Of a stretch of DNA of 64,000 nt, positions 1-10,362 are shown piece after piece. The stretch lies in assembly GCA_003671275.1 (NCBI GenBank), contig QWPB01000024.1:1-64000 (forward strand). Direction: 5' to 3'. The position numbers were made by a program, and so were the translations under genes. The DNA comes from Planctomycetota bacterium (lineage in GTDB: Bacteria; Planctomycetota; Planctomycetia; Planctomycetales; Planctomycetaceae). A model generated the notes under the pieces. It ran no database searches and had not been told where the DNA came from. It saw only the letters and a list, made by a program, of their open reading frames with translations. Numbering within the stretch: position 1 is the first letter of the stretch; each line of letters begins with the position of its first letter.

Positions 1-47
1 CTCTTACAGAATCCTCTCACGGCAAGCGGTGGGGACTGTCATGCCGA

Positions 48-80
48 ACAGCCCTCGGGGATTCCCCCGAGGGCTGTTTT
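48..80. terminator. Intrinsic terminator-like hairpin downstream of the minus-strand hydrolase
   Basis: AACAGCCCTCGGGG-ATT-CCCCCGAGGGCTGTTTT: long near-perfect GC stem flanked by A/T runs. Confidence 0.75.
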
Positions 81-108
81 GCGTTGCGAGGAACGCTGGG
101 GGCTGAAT

Positions 109-1104
109 TTACTTGGCCTTCCAACGGTCAGCAGGTGTCAGAACGGACTTCGGCCCGGGCCCGGTCAACCAGACCTTCGCAGCGGTGTCCTGTTTCAAAT
201 AGGTATCCCAGAAGGCGGTGCTGAGCGCCAGGATCGCGGAATGGTGTTGTGGATTACGAGTTCGCTGATCTCCACGCAGTGCCCGGTCCGTAAAGACTGA
301 ATGCTCTGCCCCGTCAAGAACCAGTTCGAATTTATCTCCTGCAAGCAAGGCAGGGTACACCGCCAATCGGGACTCCACGGTTTGGCCACCGATCACGGAG
401 ACATCGTGCGTCCCGGTCATCAGCAGCCACGGGATCGATACCTTGCCGAACGCCAAGTCGGCGCTGCCAGCCGGAGGGGTGCCCGGACTCATGATGATGG
501 CCGCCCGGATACGGGGGTCCGTGTTCTTTTGGTGAATTAAAGGGAATGTCTGTCCGGACACGGCCTGTGTGGTCTGGGCTCCAAACGAGTGACCTGACAT
601 GCCGATTTGTTTCGGGTCGATCACTCCCGCCAGCGGATGGGCCGCTTCCTTCGACCACATCTCCAGCTGATCGATCAGTACGCGAACATCCTCCATCCGC
701 AGCCGCAGGTTTTCAGCAGAGGCCGCCTGGCGCATCGCGTTCATTCGGTCGCGCAGCGGGGCATCGCGCCATACGCTTTCATCGCTGCCGGGATGCTGGA
801 TGAAGACCGCGACATAGCCTCGTGCGGCCCAGTGCTCACCCAGAAAATGAGAGCCATCTCGCGAGCCCCCCAGTCCGTGGCTGAAGATCACTACCGGAGC
901 CTGACGTGTCTCGGGGAGACGGTAAACCCGCAGGGGGATCTCCCGATCCCGTTCCGCATCATCCACCGTCAGCAAGGTGCTCACGATGACCGTCTCCGAC
1001 AGCTTCCGCAACGGGTCATAGGGGGCTTCAGCGTGACAAGGACCGATCAGCATCCCGACTAAATAAACCGACAGCAGGGTTCTGTAGAACATGTGATGTC
1101 TCAC
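109..1104 (-). CDS. Secreted alpha/beta hydrolase (dienelactone hydrolase / PAF-acetylhydrolase-like)
   Basis: 331 aa ORF; signal peptide; VVIFSHGLGGSRDG and GMSGHSFGAQTT (GxSxG nucleophile elbow). ORF opens at GTG 1104; ATG alternative at 1092. Confidence 0.8.
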   Translation of the reverse strand: MRHHMFYRTLLSVYLVGMLIGPCHAEAPYDPLRKLSETVIVSTLLTVDDAERDREIPLRVYRLPETRQAPVVIFSHGLGGSRDGSHFLGEHWAARGYVAVFIQHPGSDESVWRDAPLRDRMNAMRQAASAENLRLRMEDVRVLIDQLEMWSKEAAHPLAGVIDPKQIGMSGHSFGAQTTQAVSGQTFPLIHQKNTDPRIRAAIIMSPGTPPAGSADLAFGKVSIPWLLMTGTHDVSVIGGQTVESRLAVYPALLAGDKFELVLDGAEHSVFTDRALRGDQRTRNPQHHSAILALSTAFWDTYLKQDTAAKVWLTGPGPKSVLTPADRWKAK

Positions 1105-1529
1105 CAGGAACAGGCATCTCGCTCGATAGAGGTATAACCCCGGATCACTCGTTGGGTTTCGCGGATTTCGGCGTAGATCGTTGCCACCACACAGATTTCG
1201 GATTTACCGAATCCGTCGCAGCTGCTCGCCCTGAAGGAAGCCCGATGCGAGCGAGATTCGGCGGATCGATGGCCCCCGACAAATTCGGTCGATTCGAGCA
1301 CACATGTCTGGATCTTGTAGCGCGATCACGGGCAGACGGTTCGCGCACTTGCCAGAGGGGAATGGCCAGGGGGGTACCGCATCCGCAGTTCCTTCCATGA
1401 AACCCGCTTTGTGGAAGCGGGGTGTTACGGATTGGGCAGAGGAGTCTCATCGACTTTCGATGTCTCCGGCGGGACCGCTATGATCTTTTCTGGGAACAGA
1501 CTATCGCCGCGTACACCGGGTGGATTGCC

Positions 1530-3020
1530 ATGGAACGTTACATCCTTGCCCTGGACCAGGGAACCACGTCCAGCCGGGCCTTGCTGGTCACGCACCGGGG
1601 ACGAGTTGCGGGGCAATCACAACAGGAATTCCCCCAGATCTATCCCGCTCCCGGGCATGTCGAACATGATCCCGAGGCCATCTGGAAATCTCAGTTGGAG
1701 ACGGCCCGAGCTGCCATTCAGCAGGTTCCCGGCGGAGTCGACGCCATTGCGGCCATTGGTGTCACCAACCAGCGCGAGACCACCATTCTGTGGGATCGCA
1801 CGACCGGCAAGCCCATCGCTCCTGCCATTGTCTGGCAGAGCCGGATCACCAGCCCGGCGTGTGAGCGGCTTAAGCAAGCCGGGTATGAGCCGCTGATCCG
1901 CGAGAAGACCGGACTCGTGCTTGATGCCTACTTCTCGGCGACGAAGATTGCCCACCTGCTCGACACCATTCCCGGTGCCCGACAAAAAGCCGAACGCGGC
2001 GATGTCCTGTTTGGCACCGTCGACAGCTTCTTGATCTGGCGGCTGACGGGGGGCCGTCAGCATGTCACCGATGTCAGCAATGCCAGTCGGACCCTGCTGC
2101 TGAATATCAGCACGCTCTCGTGGGACGACGAACTGTTGCGGGTGTTTGGGGTGCCGCGGGCGATGTTGCCGGAAGTGGTTTCCTCCAGCGGCATGATGGG
2201 GGAGACCGACCCCAGCCTGTTGGGCCGGGCGATCCCGATTAGCGGGTGTGCTGGCGATCAACAGGCGGCCACCTTTGGTCAGGCCTGCTTCACTCCGGGG
2301 GATGTGAAGAATACTTATGGCACGGGATGCTTCCTGCTGATGAATACGGGCGATCGGCTGGTCCGGTCGCCCTCGGGGCTGATTACGACAGTCGGTTGGC
2401 GCATCGGTCAGCAGACCACGTACTGCCTGGAAGGTTCGGTCTTCATCGCCGGAGCCGTCGTGCAGTGGCTGCGGGATGGACTGGGAGTCATCACGACTTC
2501 CGCCGAGGTGGAAGCCCTGGCCGCCACGGTTCCCGACTCCGAGGGGGTCTACTTTGTTCCCGCGTTCGTCGGATTGGGAGCCCCCTACTGGGACCCCTCC
2601 GCACGGGGAATGCTGATTGGACTGACCCGCGGCACCACCAAGGCCCACATTGCCCGCGCTGCGGTCGACTCGATGGCCTACCAGACGCTTGATCTGCTGG
2701 ACGCCATGCAGCTCGACGCAGGAATCCCGCTGGCCCAGATCAAGGTGGATGGTGGGGCGTCCCGCAATAACAGCCTGATGCAGTTCCAGGCTGACCTGAC
2801 GGGAGTCCAAGTACGTCGACCGATGGTACAGGAGACCACCGCGCTGGGGGCGGCTTACTTGGCGGGGCTTGGTGTCGGGTTTTGGAGTGATCCGTCGGAG
2901 ATCGCAGCCAACTGGGCGCTGGACCGCGTCTTTGAACCGGGCATGGCCGATGAAGAACGTTACCGCCGAGCCTCAACATGGCGGAGAGCCGTCGACCGGT
3001 CGCGGGGCTGGATGCTTTAA
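1530..3020 (+). CDS. glpK: Glycerol kinase
   Basis: [24 protein letters not shown]..., [40 protein letters not shown]: classic FGGY glycerol kinase motifs. Start trimmed to ATG 1530. Confidence 0.95.
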   Translation: MERYILALDQGTTSSRALLVTHRGRVAGQSQQEFPQIYPAPGHVEHDPEAIWKSQLETARAAIQQVPGGVDAIAAIGVTNQRETTILWDRTTGKPIAPAIVWQSRITSPACERLKQAGYEPLIREKTGLVLDAYFSATKIAHLLDTIPGARQKAERGDVLFGTVDSFLIWRLTGGRQHVTDVSNASRTLLLNISTLSWDDELLRVFGVPRAMLPEVVSSSGMMGETDPSLLGRAIPISGCAGDQQAATFGQACFTPGDVKNTYGTGCFLLMNTGDRLVRSPSGLITTVGWRIGQQTTYCLEGSVFIAGAVVQWLRDGLGVITTSAEVEALAATVPDSEGVYFVPAFVGLGAPYWDPSARGMLIGLTRGTTKAHIARAAVDSMAYQTLDLLDAMQLDAGIPLAQIKVDGGASRNNSLMQFQADLTGVQVRRPMVQETTALGAAYLAGLGVGFWSDPSEIAANWALDRVFEPGMADEERYRRASTWRRAVDRSRGWML

Positions 3021-3054
3021 CTCATCCCTGCCCCTTCGAACGGTCTCGTGAGTG

Positions 3055-3687
3055 TCACTTCTTGGCACTGTCGCTGGGCGGTGGAACCACTTTGCGTCCA
3101 TCAGCCGCCTGCAACTCCTGCAATTTGCCCCAGCGATAAAACAGATAGCCGACAGCCGCACCGGCGGTGGTCGAGGTCAGCACCGCTGCGGGGCTCTGCG
3201 TGAATGTCGAGTTTTGTGCGGCGGCCTGGGTCGTCAGGACCAGCCCGACCAGACTGATCGCCAGCCCCTTCGCATCCGAAAGGATCTCCGTGGGGCTCAG
3301 ACTCATTCGGGCCAGCACAAACAGCTTACCCAGGGTCAACTGCAGGGCATAACTAACAACCCCCGCGACCATCAGGGCAAAGGCGATGGCGTGGAACAGG
3401 GGAAACGACAGCCGCTCGGCCAGCAGATAGATCTGCTTCAGAATGCCAGCACTGGCGATCTGGGCCTGTTCGTTCTGGTCGACCTGTTGGGCCAACTCCT
3501 GGACCTTCTCTTCGACTTTGGCTTCGATCTCCGCCTCGGGAGAGATGAACGAGGGCTCTGTATCGGACCCTGGGGTGGGTGGGGAAGTCGTCGTCGGATC
3601 ACTGACCGATCCCTCCTGGGCCAGGGCCAGCCCCCCCGCGAATGCAACCAGCAGCACAACCACCAGATTCATCCACCGATTCATCAC
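3055..3687 (-). CDS. Hypothetical membrane protein with signal peptide
   Basis: 210 aa; N-terminal hydrophobic segment plus several TM-like stretches; no recognised family. Confidence 0.65.
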   Translation of the reverse strand: MMNRWMNLVVVLLVAFAGGLALAQEGSVSDPTTTSPPTPGSDTEPSFISPEAEIEAKVEEKVQELAQQVDQNEQAQIASAGILKQIYLLAERLSFPLFHAIAFALMVAGVVSYALQLTLGKLFVLARMSLSPTEILSDAKGLAISLVGLVLTTQAAAQNSTFTQSPAAVLTSTTAGAAVGYLFYRWGKLQELQAADGRKVVPPPSDSAKK

Positions 3688-4156
3688 AGCCTCCCCTCGG
3701 AAAGATCGTCTCCCCGCCCGAAGATCACACGGAGCGACGGGAGACTGTCACAGCATAACGTAACCGAGGCCCCGCCGGATCACTCTTTCGTGAGAGTCGA
3801 TTCCAAATCGGTCTTCCGAACGAACAGGCAGGCATGTCTGTGCCACGACTAGAGTGAGAATGACATTCCTGTCGGACTTTCCGGTACACCAATACCGAGT
3901 TTATTCCAGTGTTCTCGCAGATCGTGGGGCAGGCCAGATGGCCTATCCGACGACCGACTTGCCTGACGCATACACTTCCTCGTGCGGTTTTTTGTCGGGC
4001 AGGGCTGCGTTTCTTCGTATTCCGCGAGGGACGGATCGAGTATGGGTTGGCTTCGATTACGAGGGCCCGGGGCGAGGTATCCGGGTGGCGATCCTTGAGC
4101 CACTCGCGTTCGGGACGTATTGTCCGTCGGACACTCCTCTGGAAAACAGGTGATCT

Positions 4157-5263
4157 ATGCGTTGTTGGGGACCAGTCGTCGGACTTTTGTGGATGTCCCT
4201 CTGGACGGGCTCGGCATGGGCCCAAGTCGCGTCGCTACCTCGCAGCACCCCCGAATCTCAAGGGATCGCGTCCGCCCAGATCCGTCAATTTATTGAGACC
4301 GCCGATCAAAAGGTCAACACGATGCACAGCTTCATGCTCGTGCGTCATGGTCAGGTTGTCGCCGAGGCCTGGTGGAGCCCGGAGTCGGCGGACAAGCGGC
4401 ATGTCCTCTGGTCCTTGAGCAAGAGTTATACGTCGACCGCTGTCGGGATGGCTGTCGCGGAAGGGCGGTTCAGTATTGACGACCCGGTGCTGAAGTTCTT
4501 TCCGGAGGAAGCCCCCGCGAACCCGACCGACAAGCTCAAGGCCATGCGAGTTCGCGATCTGCTGACGATGTCGACCGGGCATCAGGAAGAGTCCAAGGTT
4601 CGAGAGATCACCGACCAGACATGGGTTAAGACGTTCCTCAACCATCCGGTGCCCCACAAGCCGGGAACCCATTTTCAGTACAACACACCCGCCACTTTTA
4701 TGCTGTCGGCCATTGTGCAGAAGACCACGGGCCAGACGGTGGCAGACTACCTGAAGCCCCGGCTGTTCGATCCGCTGGGAATTGAGAATCCCCAGTGGGA
4801 CGCCAATCCCGAAGGGATCACTCTGGGAGGGTACGGGCTGCATGTGCGGACCGAAGACATCGCCAAGTTTGGCCAGCTGTATCTGCAAAAAGGAGCCTGG
4901 GACGGGAAGCAGTTGCTCACCCCGGAGTGGATCGCGATGGCGACCTCGAAGCAGGTTTCGAATGGCAGTGATCCCGGCAAAGATTGGGATCAGGGCTATG
5001 GCTTTCAGTTCTGGAGATGTCGCCACAACGCTTTTCGCGGGGACGGAAAGGACGGCCAGTTCTGCATCGTACTGCCGGATCAGGATGCGGTGATCGCCAT
5101 CACCGCCAACACTCGCGATATGCAGGGTGAGCTGAACGTAGTCTGGGAAAAACTGCTTCCTGCCTTCCAGAAGGAGCCTCTTCCGGAGAACCCTGCGGAA
5201 CAGGCGAAGCTTGCAGAACTGGTCACCCGATTGAAAGCTCGTGATCCAGCTCCCCCCAAGTAG
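4157..5263 (+). CDS. Serine hydrolase, beta-lactamase class C / penicillin-binding-like
   Basis: Signal peptide; SLSKSYTSTAVG (SxxK), HFQYNTPATFML (YxN-like), GYGFQFWR. Confidence 0.85.
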   Translation: MRCWGPVVGLLWMSLWTGSAWAQVASLPRSTPESQGIASAQIRQFIETADQKVNTMHSFMLVRHGQVVAEAWWSPESADKRHVLWSLSKSYTSTAVGMAVAEGRFSIDDPVLKFFPEEAPANPTDKLKAMRVRDLLTMSTGHQEESKVREITDQTWVKTFLNHPVPHKPGTHFQYNTPATFMLSAIVQKTTGQTVADYLKPRLFDPLGIENPQWDANPEGITLGGYGLHVRTEDIAKFGQLYLQKGAWDGKQLLTPEWIAMATSKQVSNGSDPGKDWDQGYGFQFWRCRHNAFRGDGKDGQFCIVLPDQDAVIAITANTRDMQGELNVVWEKLLPAFQKEPLPENPAEQAKLAELVTRLKARDPAPPK

Positions 5264-5273
5264 ACGGCCCTCC

Positions 5274-6395
5274 ATGAAAATCACCGAGATCGTCTGTCAG
5301 ATACTCCGCATCAAGAGCGTCGAGGCCAAGACCGCCAGCAGCCAGGATTCGGTTCTGGTTCGAGTCCGCACCGACACCGGCCTCGAAGGGATTGGCGAGG
5401 CGGACTCGTCCCCCGAGATGGTTAAAGCGGTCATCGACGCCCCGTTCAGCCACAACATCGCGACCGGACTGCGGCAGCTCTTGATCGGCGAGAACCCGCT
5501 GGAGACCGACCGCATCTGGCAGAAGATGTACCGCCGCACGATGTATGCGGGTCGCCGCTCGGTGCCGATTACAGCTATGGCGGCGATCGACATGGCACTG
5601 TGGGACTTGAAGGGAAAGCACTTCGGCGAGCCGATTCACCGGTTGTTGGGCGGGAAACGGCACGACAAGATTCTGGCTTACGCTTCGATCCTGTTCGGGA
5701 AGAACGGCGACGAGACGGCCCGCATCGGCGAACGCTGGCGGAAAGCGGGCTACACCGCTGTGAAGTTCGGCTGGGAACCGATGGGGCAGAGTGAGGCTCT
5801 GGACATCGATCTGGTGCGTGGAGCCCGCAAAGGGCTGGGCGATGACGGCACCGTGTTGATCGATGCGGGCTGTGTGTGGGATGCCCGGACGGCTCTCAAC
5901 CAGGCGAAGGCGTTCGTCGAATACAAGATCGGCTGGCTGGAAGAGGCTCTGCATCCGGACGATTACGAGGGGTATCGCTGGCTGCGAGATCGCTCTCCGG
6001 TCCCGATCGCGGGGGGGGAGGAAGAGTGCGGTCGGCAGGCGTTCCGCCCGCTGATCGATGGCCGCTGCCTCGACATCTATCAAGTCGACTTGTCGCGTAA
6101 CGGATTTACTGATTCAGCTTATATCAAGGAGCGGGTCGAAGAGATCGGTGCGAGGCTGTGCAACCACTGCTACACCAGCCCGGTCACGGTAGCGGCCAGC
6201 TTGCACTGGCTCAGCACGGTGCGCGATGCCTTCTTGTTCGAAGACTGCGTGGAGGATTCTCCGTTGCGGCATGAACTGACGCATGAGAAGGTGGCGGCGA
6301 AGGATGGGTGGATTCAGGTGCCCGATGGACCGGGTCTAGGAGTGACGCTGAACGAGGAGTTCGTCCAGTCGACGCTGATTTGCGAATCTCGATAA
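5274..6395 (+). CDS. Mandelate racemase / muconate-lactonizing enzyme family protein (enolase superfamily)
   Basis: MKITEIVCQILRIKSVEAK..., AIDMALWDLKGK, AVKFGWEP, IDAGCVWD, WLEEALHPDDYEGY. ATG at 5274. Confidence 0.88.
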   Translation: MKITEIVCQILRIKSVEAKTASSQDSVLVRVRTDTGLEGIGEADSSPEMVKAVIDAPFSHNIATGLRQLLIGENPLETDRIWQKMYRRTMYAGRRSVPITAMAAIDMALWDLKGKHFGEPIHRLLGGKRHDKILAYASILFGKNGDETARIGERWRKAGYTAVKFGWEPMGQSEALDIDLVRGARKGLGDDGTVLIDAGCVWDARTALNQAKAFVEYKIGWLEEALHPDDYEGYRWLRDRSPVPIAGGEEECGRQAFRPLIDGRCLDIYQVDLSRNGFTDSAYIKERVEEIGARLCNHCYTSPVTVAASLHWLSTVRDAFLFEDCVEDSPLRHELTHEKVAAKDGWIQVPDGPGLGVTLNEEFVQSTLICESR

Positions 6396-6572
6396 GTGGG
6401 CCGAGAATGTCGTAGATCCGTGGGACCGGTAATTCTGACTCGCCCGATCACCGCCTTTCCTGACCCAGGCACGGGCGGCCATCCTTCCGTTTCCGTCGAC
6501 TGACAACTCGCACGGCGACCGGGTAAGATACTTCTTGTGAACTCCGCTTCTCTTTCCTCCTGAACGATTGCC

Positions 6573-7418
6573 ATGCGCCCCGGACAACCCGCTGAACAGC
6601 TTCCCGAACCATCGATCCGACTGACCACCGGCTGGCATTGCCTGCATATCTATTATCGAGTGAATGCGCTGGCCCTGACGATGTTGTCGCCACAGGCGGT
6701 CGATGTCGGCTGTGACGAACTGCGAGAGCTTCTCAATCCTCAGCGGGAAGGGGCTCCCGAACGGTTGCAGGTGTTCGCGGTGTCGGGCCACCGGGCTGAC
6801 ATGGGGGTCATGATGATGGATCCCGACCCGCTGAAGCTCGATGCAGTTCATCAGTCACTGCGGGCCTCCACGCTGGGTGTGGCTTTCGATGCGACGTACT
6901 CGTTCGTGTCGATTTCGGAGATCTCGGAATACGTTCCGACCATCGAGCAGTACAGCGCTCGGTTGATCCACGAAGGCGGCAAAGCAGACGATCCGGCCTT
7001 CATGGCCAAGGTCAAGGCGTACGAACAACGGCTGCCGATGATGAACAAGCAGCGGCTCTACCCGGATGTGCCCGAGTGGCCCGTGATCTGCTTTTATCCG
7101 ATGAACAAGATTCGTGATCCGCACGCCAACTGGTACATGCTGCCGTTCAGTGAACGCTCCCGGTTGATGGCTGAACACGCCACGTCGGGAATCAAGTTCG
7201 CGGGCAAGGTGTCCCAGTTGATCACCGCGTCGACGGGCTTTGATGACTGGGAATGGGGCGTCACGCTGTGGGGCCGGACACCGGAGTACATCAAGGAAAT
7301 CGTCTACACGATGCGCTACGACCAGGCCTCGGCCAAATATGCGGGCTTCGGCGAATTCTACATCGGGTACACGATGTCCGTCGGTGATCTGCTCAAACAT
7401 CTGAAGCTGGCGAAATAA
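6573..7418 (+). CDS. hemQ: Coproheme decarboxylase / chlorite dismutase-family protein (HemQ)
   Basis: Chlorite-dismutase-like sequence: YVPTIEQYSARL, PMNKIRDPHANWYMLPFSERSRLMAEHATSG, GVTLWGRTPEYIKEIVYTMRYDQASAKYAGFGEFYIG. Confidence 0.88.
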   Translation: MRPGQPAEQLPEPSIRLTTGWHCLHIYYRVNALALTMLSPQAVDVGCDELRELLNPQREGAPERLQVFAVSGHRADMGVMMMDPDPLKLDAVHQSLRASTLGVAFDATYSFVSISEISEYVPTIEQYSARLIHEGGKADDPAFMAKVKAYEQRLPMMNKQRLYPDVPEWPVICFYPMNKIRDPHANWYMLPFSERSRLMAEHATSGIKFAGKVSQLITASTGFDDWEWGVTLWGRTPEYIKEIVYTMRYDQASAKYAGFGEFYIGYTMSVGDLLKHLKLAK

Positions 7419-7423
7419 GGCGC

Positions 7424-8473
7424 ATGCTGTCTCCGGTCTCACTCTTTGATCGCTCCGGGTGGGAAGCCCTGCGGAGGGAGTTGCGTCTGGATCCAACGAT
7501 CGTCCGTCGACTGCGGACCGATCTGTTGAAGCACAGCCTACCTGATGAAGCGGTTCTCGCGACGTTTCCCGCAGCGGACCGGGTCCGGTTGCATGCACTG
7601 CAGCTGTATCGCCGGGTCGACTCGGAGATTGACGGAGCTTCAAAGCTGTTGTTTCAGACAGCTGCGGGGATGCTGATCGAAGCCGTAATACTGCGTGTTG
7701 CTTCGGGGCGCACCGCGTTGTGTGTCTCCAGTCAGGTCGGGTGTGCCGCAGCGTGTGATTTCTGTGCGACCGGCAAGATGGGGATCGCCCGGAACCTCAC
7801 CGCCGATGAGATCCTGGATCAGGTACTGCAGGCGAATCAGCTGCTGGTTGCGGAAGGGCGGGTGGTGCGCAATATCGTGTTTATGGGAATGGGTGAACCG
7901 TTCCATAATATCGATTCGTTGTTCACGGCATTGGAGTTACTGGCGGCTCCCGAATTCTTTCATCATTCGCCGACCAAGACTCTGGTTTCTACGGTGGGGG
8001 TCATCGAGGGAATGCTGCGCTGTGCCCGCGAGTTTCCCAAGGTGCATCAGGCGCTCAGCCTGCATTCGGTGCGAACCGAGGTGCGTGAGCGGATCATTCC
8101 ATTGGCCCGGCTGAATCCCCTGGATCGGCTGCGCGAGGCGATCGTGGAGGTGAATCACCTGACGGGAGCGGCTGTCATGATCGAGTATCTGCTACTGTCG
8201 GGGGTCAATGACTCAATCGCCGATGCGGAGGAACTTGTCCAGTGGTTGAAGGGACTCGAAGTCCATGTGAACCTGATCCCCTATAACTCCATCGAAGAGT
8301 CCCCGCATCTGGTATCCAGTGACCGGGCGACGCGCGAATCGTTCGCGGCCCATGTGAAGGCCGCCGGGATTCCGACGACGCTGCGGTACTCGCTCGGCCA
8401 GGATATTGCCGCAGCTTGTGGACAGCTGGTCCGGCATGAGAACCGCCAGCGGGCGATCGACCCGCTGCGATAG
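7424..8473 (+). CDS. rlmN: 23S rRNA (adenine2503-C2)/tRNA methyltransferase, radical SAM RlmN family
   Basis: CAAACDFCATGKMG (CxxxCxxC), NIVFMGMGEPFHN, ALSLHSVRTEVRERIIPLAR, EYLLLSGVNDS. Confidence 0.88.
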   Translation: MLSPVSLFDRSGWEALRRELRLDPTIVRRLRTDLLKHSLPDEAVLATFPAADRVRLHALQLYRRVDSEIDGASKLLFQTAAGMLIEAVILRVASGRTALCVSSQVGCAAACDFCATGKMGIARNLTADEILDQVLQANQLLVAEGRVVRNIVFMGMGEPFHNIDSLFTALELLAAPEFFHHSPTKTLVSTVGVIEGMLRCAREFPKVHQALSLHSVRTEVRERIIPLARLNPLDRLREAIVEVNHLTGAAVMIEYLLLSGVNDSIADAEELVQWLKGLEVHVNLIPYNSIEESPHLVSSDRATRESFAAHVKAAGIPTTLRYSLGQDIAAACGQLVRHENRQRAIDPLR

Positions 8474-8523
8474 GTTTGCCGTCTGGAATTGACGAATGCT
8501 CGGTGTCCGTCGATTATCCCCGG

Positions 8524-10074
8524 ATGTTTGCTCGATCCAGATACATGTTTGAGACCCAGCTGGCGCGGTCCTCGCGGCGGGTGGATATGGTGGTGATTTC
8601 GCTGGTCTATGTGGTGCTGGGACTGATTCAAATCCTCGCTGTCTGGCAGTTCAGTCCCCAGAAATCCGGTCTCGAACTACTGCATGCGTTAACGGTTTTG
8701 CATGCGGCCATGGCGGCGTTACTGGGGATGCGGTTGGCTGGGGATGTCGCGGGAGATCGGTCGTCCGGCGTGGTGGGACTGCTATTCCTGTCGGGAGTTT
8801 CGGCGGGAACGGTGGTGCTGGCACAATGGATGCATCTCCTGGCGGTGTTTATTCGCATCTGGATCATCCGGTACCCGCTGCTGATGCTGGCGTACTCGCT
8901 GGGAGGGACTACCGGGACACAAATCCTGATGGCGGAAGCCTTGCTGTTGGGCATCTTCGTGTTGACGGTCTCGCTGGGATTGCTGGTCGGACATTATTCA
9001 TCCGATCGGACGGTCCTGCGCGGGATTTTTCCGTTGACTTGGGGGATCGATCTGATGCTGACGATCCCCAGCCTGATGATGGGTCTGTTGAGTTATCCGC
9101 CGATTCAGCACTCAATCCGGAACTGGCCCCAGGGTGCGGCCGCGATGGCCGGGCTGAATGATGTGGCCGATTGGTTGTTGTCATTTCGAGTGACTACGAA
9201 TCTGGCCCTGATCTTGAGCGTACCCCAGCCGACGTGGGGCTGCCTGCGGCCGCTGGTGGTCCATCTGGGGCTGGCAGCTGTGTGCGTCTGGAGCTGGCGC
9301 CGGGTCTACTTCACTTGTCTGGACGAGGCGGCCACGGGGGGCTCCGAGTCCGGGGCCCAAGCAGCGTGGGGGGACTCCGAGTTGAAATCGCAGTCGCGTC
9401 CCAGTCGACCGGTCTGGGATGATGCTCTGGCGTGGCAGGCGTACTACATCCACAGCCGCGGTCATTCCAACACACTGGTTCGTTCGCTGTTGCTGGTCGG
9501 CATTCTGTCGACGGTTCTGGTCCTGATGCTGTCTGGACAAGAAGAGTTCCGATCCGCGTCGGTAGTGATTCTGATTGCCTCCAGCGCCCTGATGATGCTT
9601 GTGGGGCAAAGCAAGGTCAGCGACTGCCTGCAGAAAGAGATCCGCGAGCTGACGATCGCCTCGCTGTTAATGACCCCGCATACCTCCCTGGAGTTGTGTG
9701 AGGGTTGGAACCGAGGGGCCCGCCGATTGCAACGGCTGGACCCGATCCTGGTCGGAGCCTGTGTGGCGAGCTGTCTGTGGGTCTCACCAAACGAAGTGGC
9801 ACCGGCGATCTGCGTCGGAGGGATCATGTTGTGGGCCTGCAGCCCATTCTTTGTCCTTTCTCCGCTGATTCCCTATTCCTTCCGTGGGATCATGGTGGGA
9901 CTGCTTTTGATTGCGATTCCCTTTTGGGCTCTGGGAATTGTGGCTGGCATAATGCATGAGGTCCACTATTGGGTGGGGGTCATCGTCGTTATCCCCTTGG
10001 CCTTTGGATGGAATCGGTTGTGCCGGTGGATGATCCCACGCTGGTTTGAAAAGAAAGTTGCGGAACTGGTCTAA
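8524..10074 (+). CDS. Polytopic membrane protein, ABC-2 permease-like
   Basis: Long hydrophobic ORF (532 aa from TTG 8476; ATG 8524 preferred) with many TM segments. Confidence 0.65.
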   Translation: MFARSRYMFETQLARSSRRVDMVVISLVYVVLGLIQILAVWQFSPQKSGLELLHALTVLHAAMAALLGMRLAGDVAGDRSSGVVGLLFLSGVSAGTVVLAQWMHLLAVFIRIWIIRYPLLMLAYSLGGTTGTQILMAEALLLGIFVLTVSLGLLVGHYSSDRTVLRGIFPLTWGIDLMLTIPSLMMGLLSYPPIQHSIRNWPQGAAAMAGLNDVADWLLSFRVTTNLALILSVPQPTWGCLRPLVVHLGLAAVCVWSWRRVYFTCLDEAATGGSESGAQAAWGDSELKSQSRPSRPVWDDALAWQAYYIHSRGHSNTLVRSLLLVGILSTVLVLMLSGQEEFRSASVVILIASSALMMLVGQSKVSDCLQKEIRELTIASLLMTPHTSLELCEGWNRGARRLQRLDPILVGACVASCLWVSPNEVAPAICVGGIMLWACSPFFVLSPLIPYSFRGIMVGLLLIAIPFWALGIVAGIMHEVHYWVGVIVVIPLAFGWNRLCRWMIPRWFEKKVAELV

Positions 10075-10362
10075 AGCTGGGTGTTGCGCCGGTGGGGCAA
10101 TGGCCGGGTGTCTGCGACCGGACAGTCGGTCGTCGGGTCGGCCTCTGGCCTGCCTCACGAACTCCAGGGAACGATGCCCTGTGAGGCGTGCGACAGACAG
10201 GATTGTCTGTCGTACCCACGGTTCTGTCCTACTCACAATCGCTCGGTCATGCAGTAGCGTTCTTTGATACATGCGGGCAAATACGACATACTCCGCATGG
10301 GGACGTTCGGCGACCGGAATCGAAGCAGCCCCCCGGTTTGATGGTTGTGAGGAGCGACGGCA

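Noticed and set aside
1105-1529. Possible tRNA or ncRNA in the gap before glpK
   Set aside because: Checked for T-arm (GGTTCGANTCC) and cloverleaf spacing; nothing convincing. A CCCGCTT...AAGCGGG hairpin near 1404-1424 is too weak to call.
1617-2810. 397-aa minus-strand ORF
   Set aside because: Shadow of glpK.
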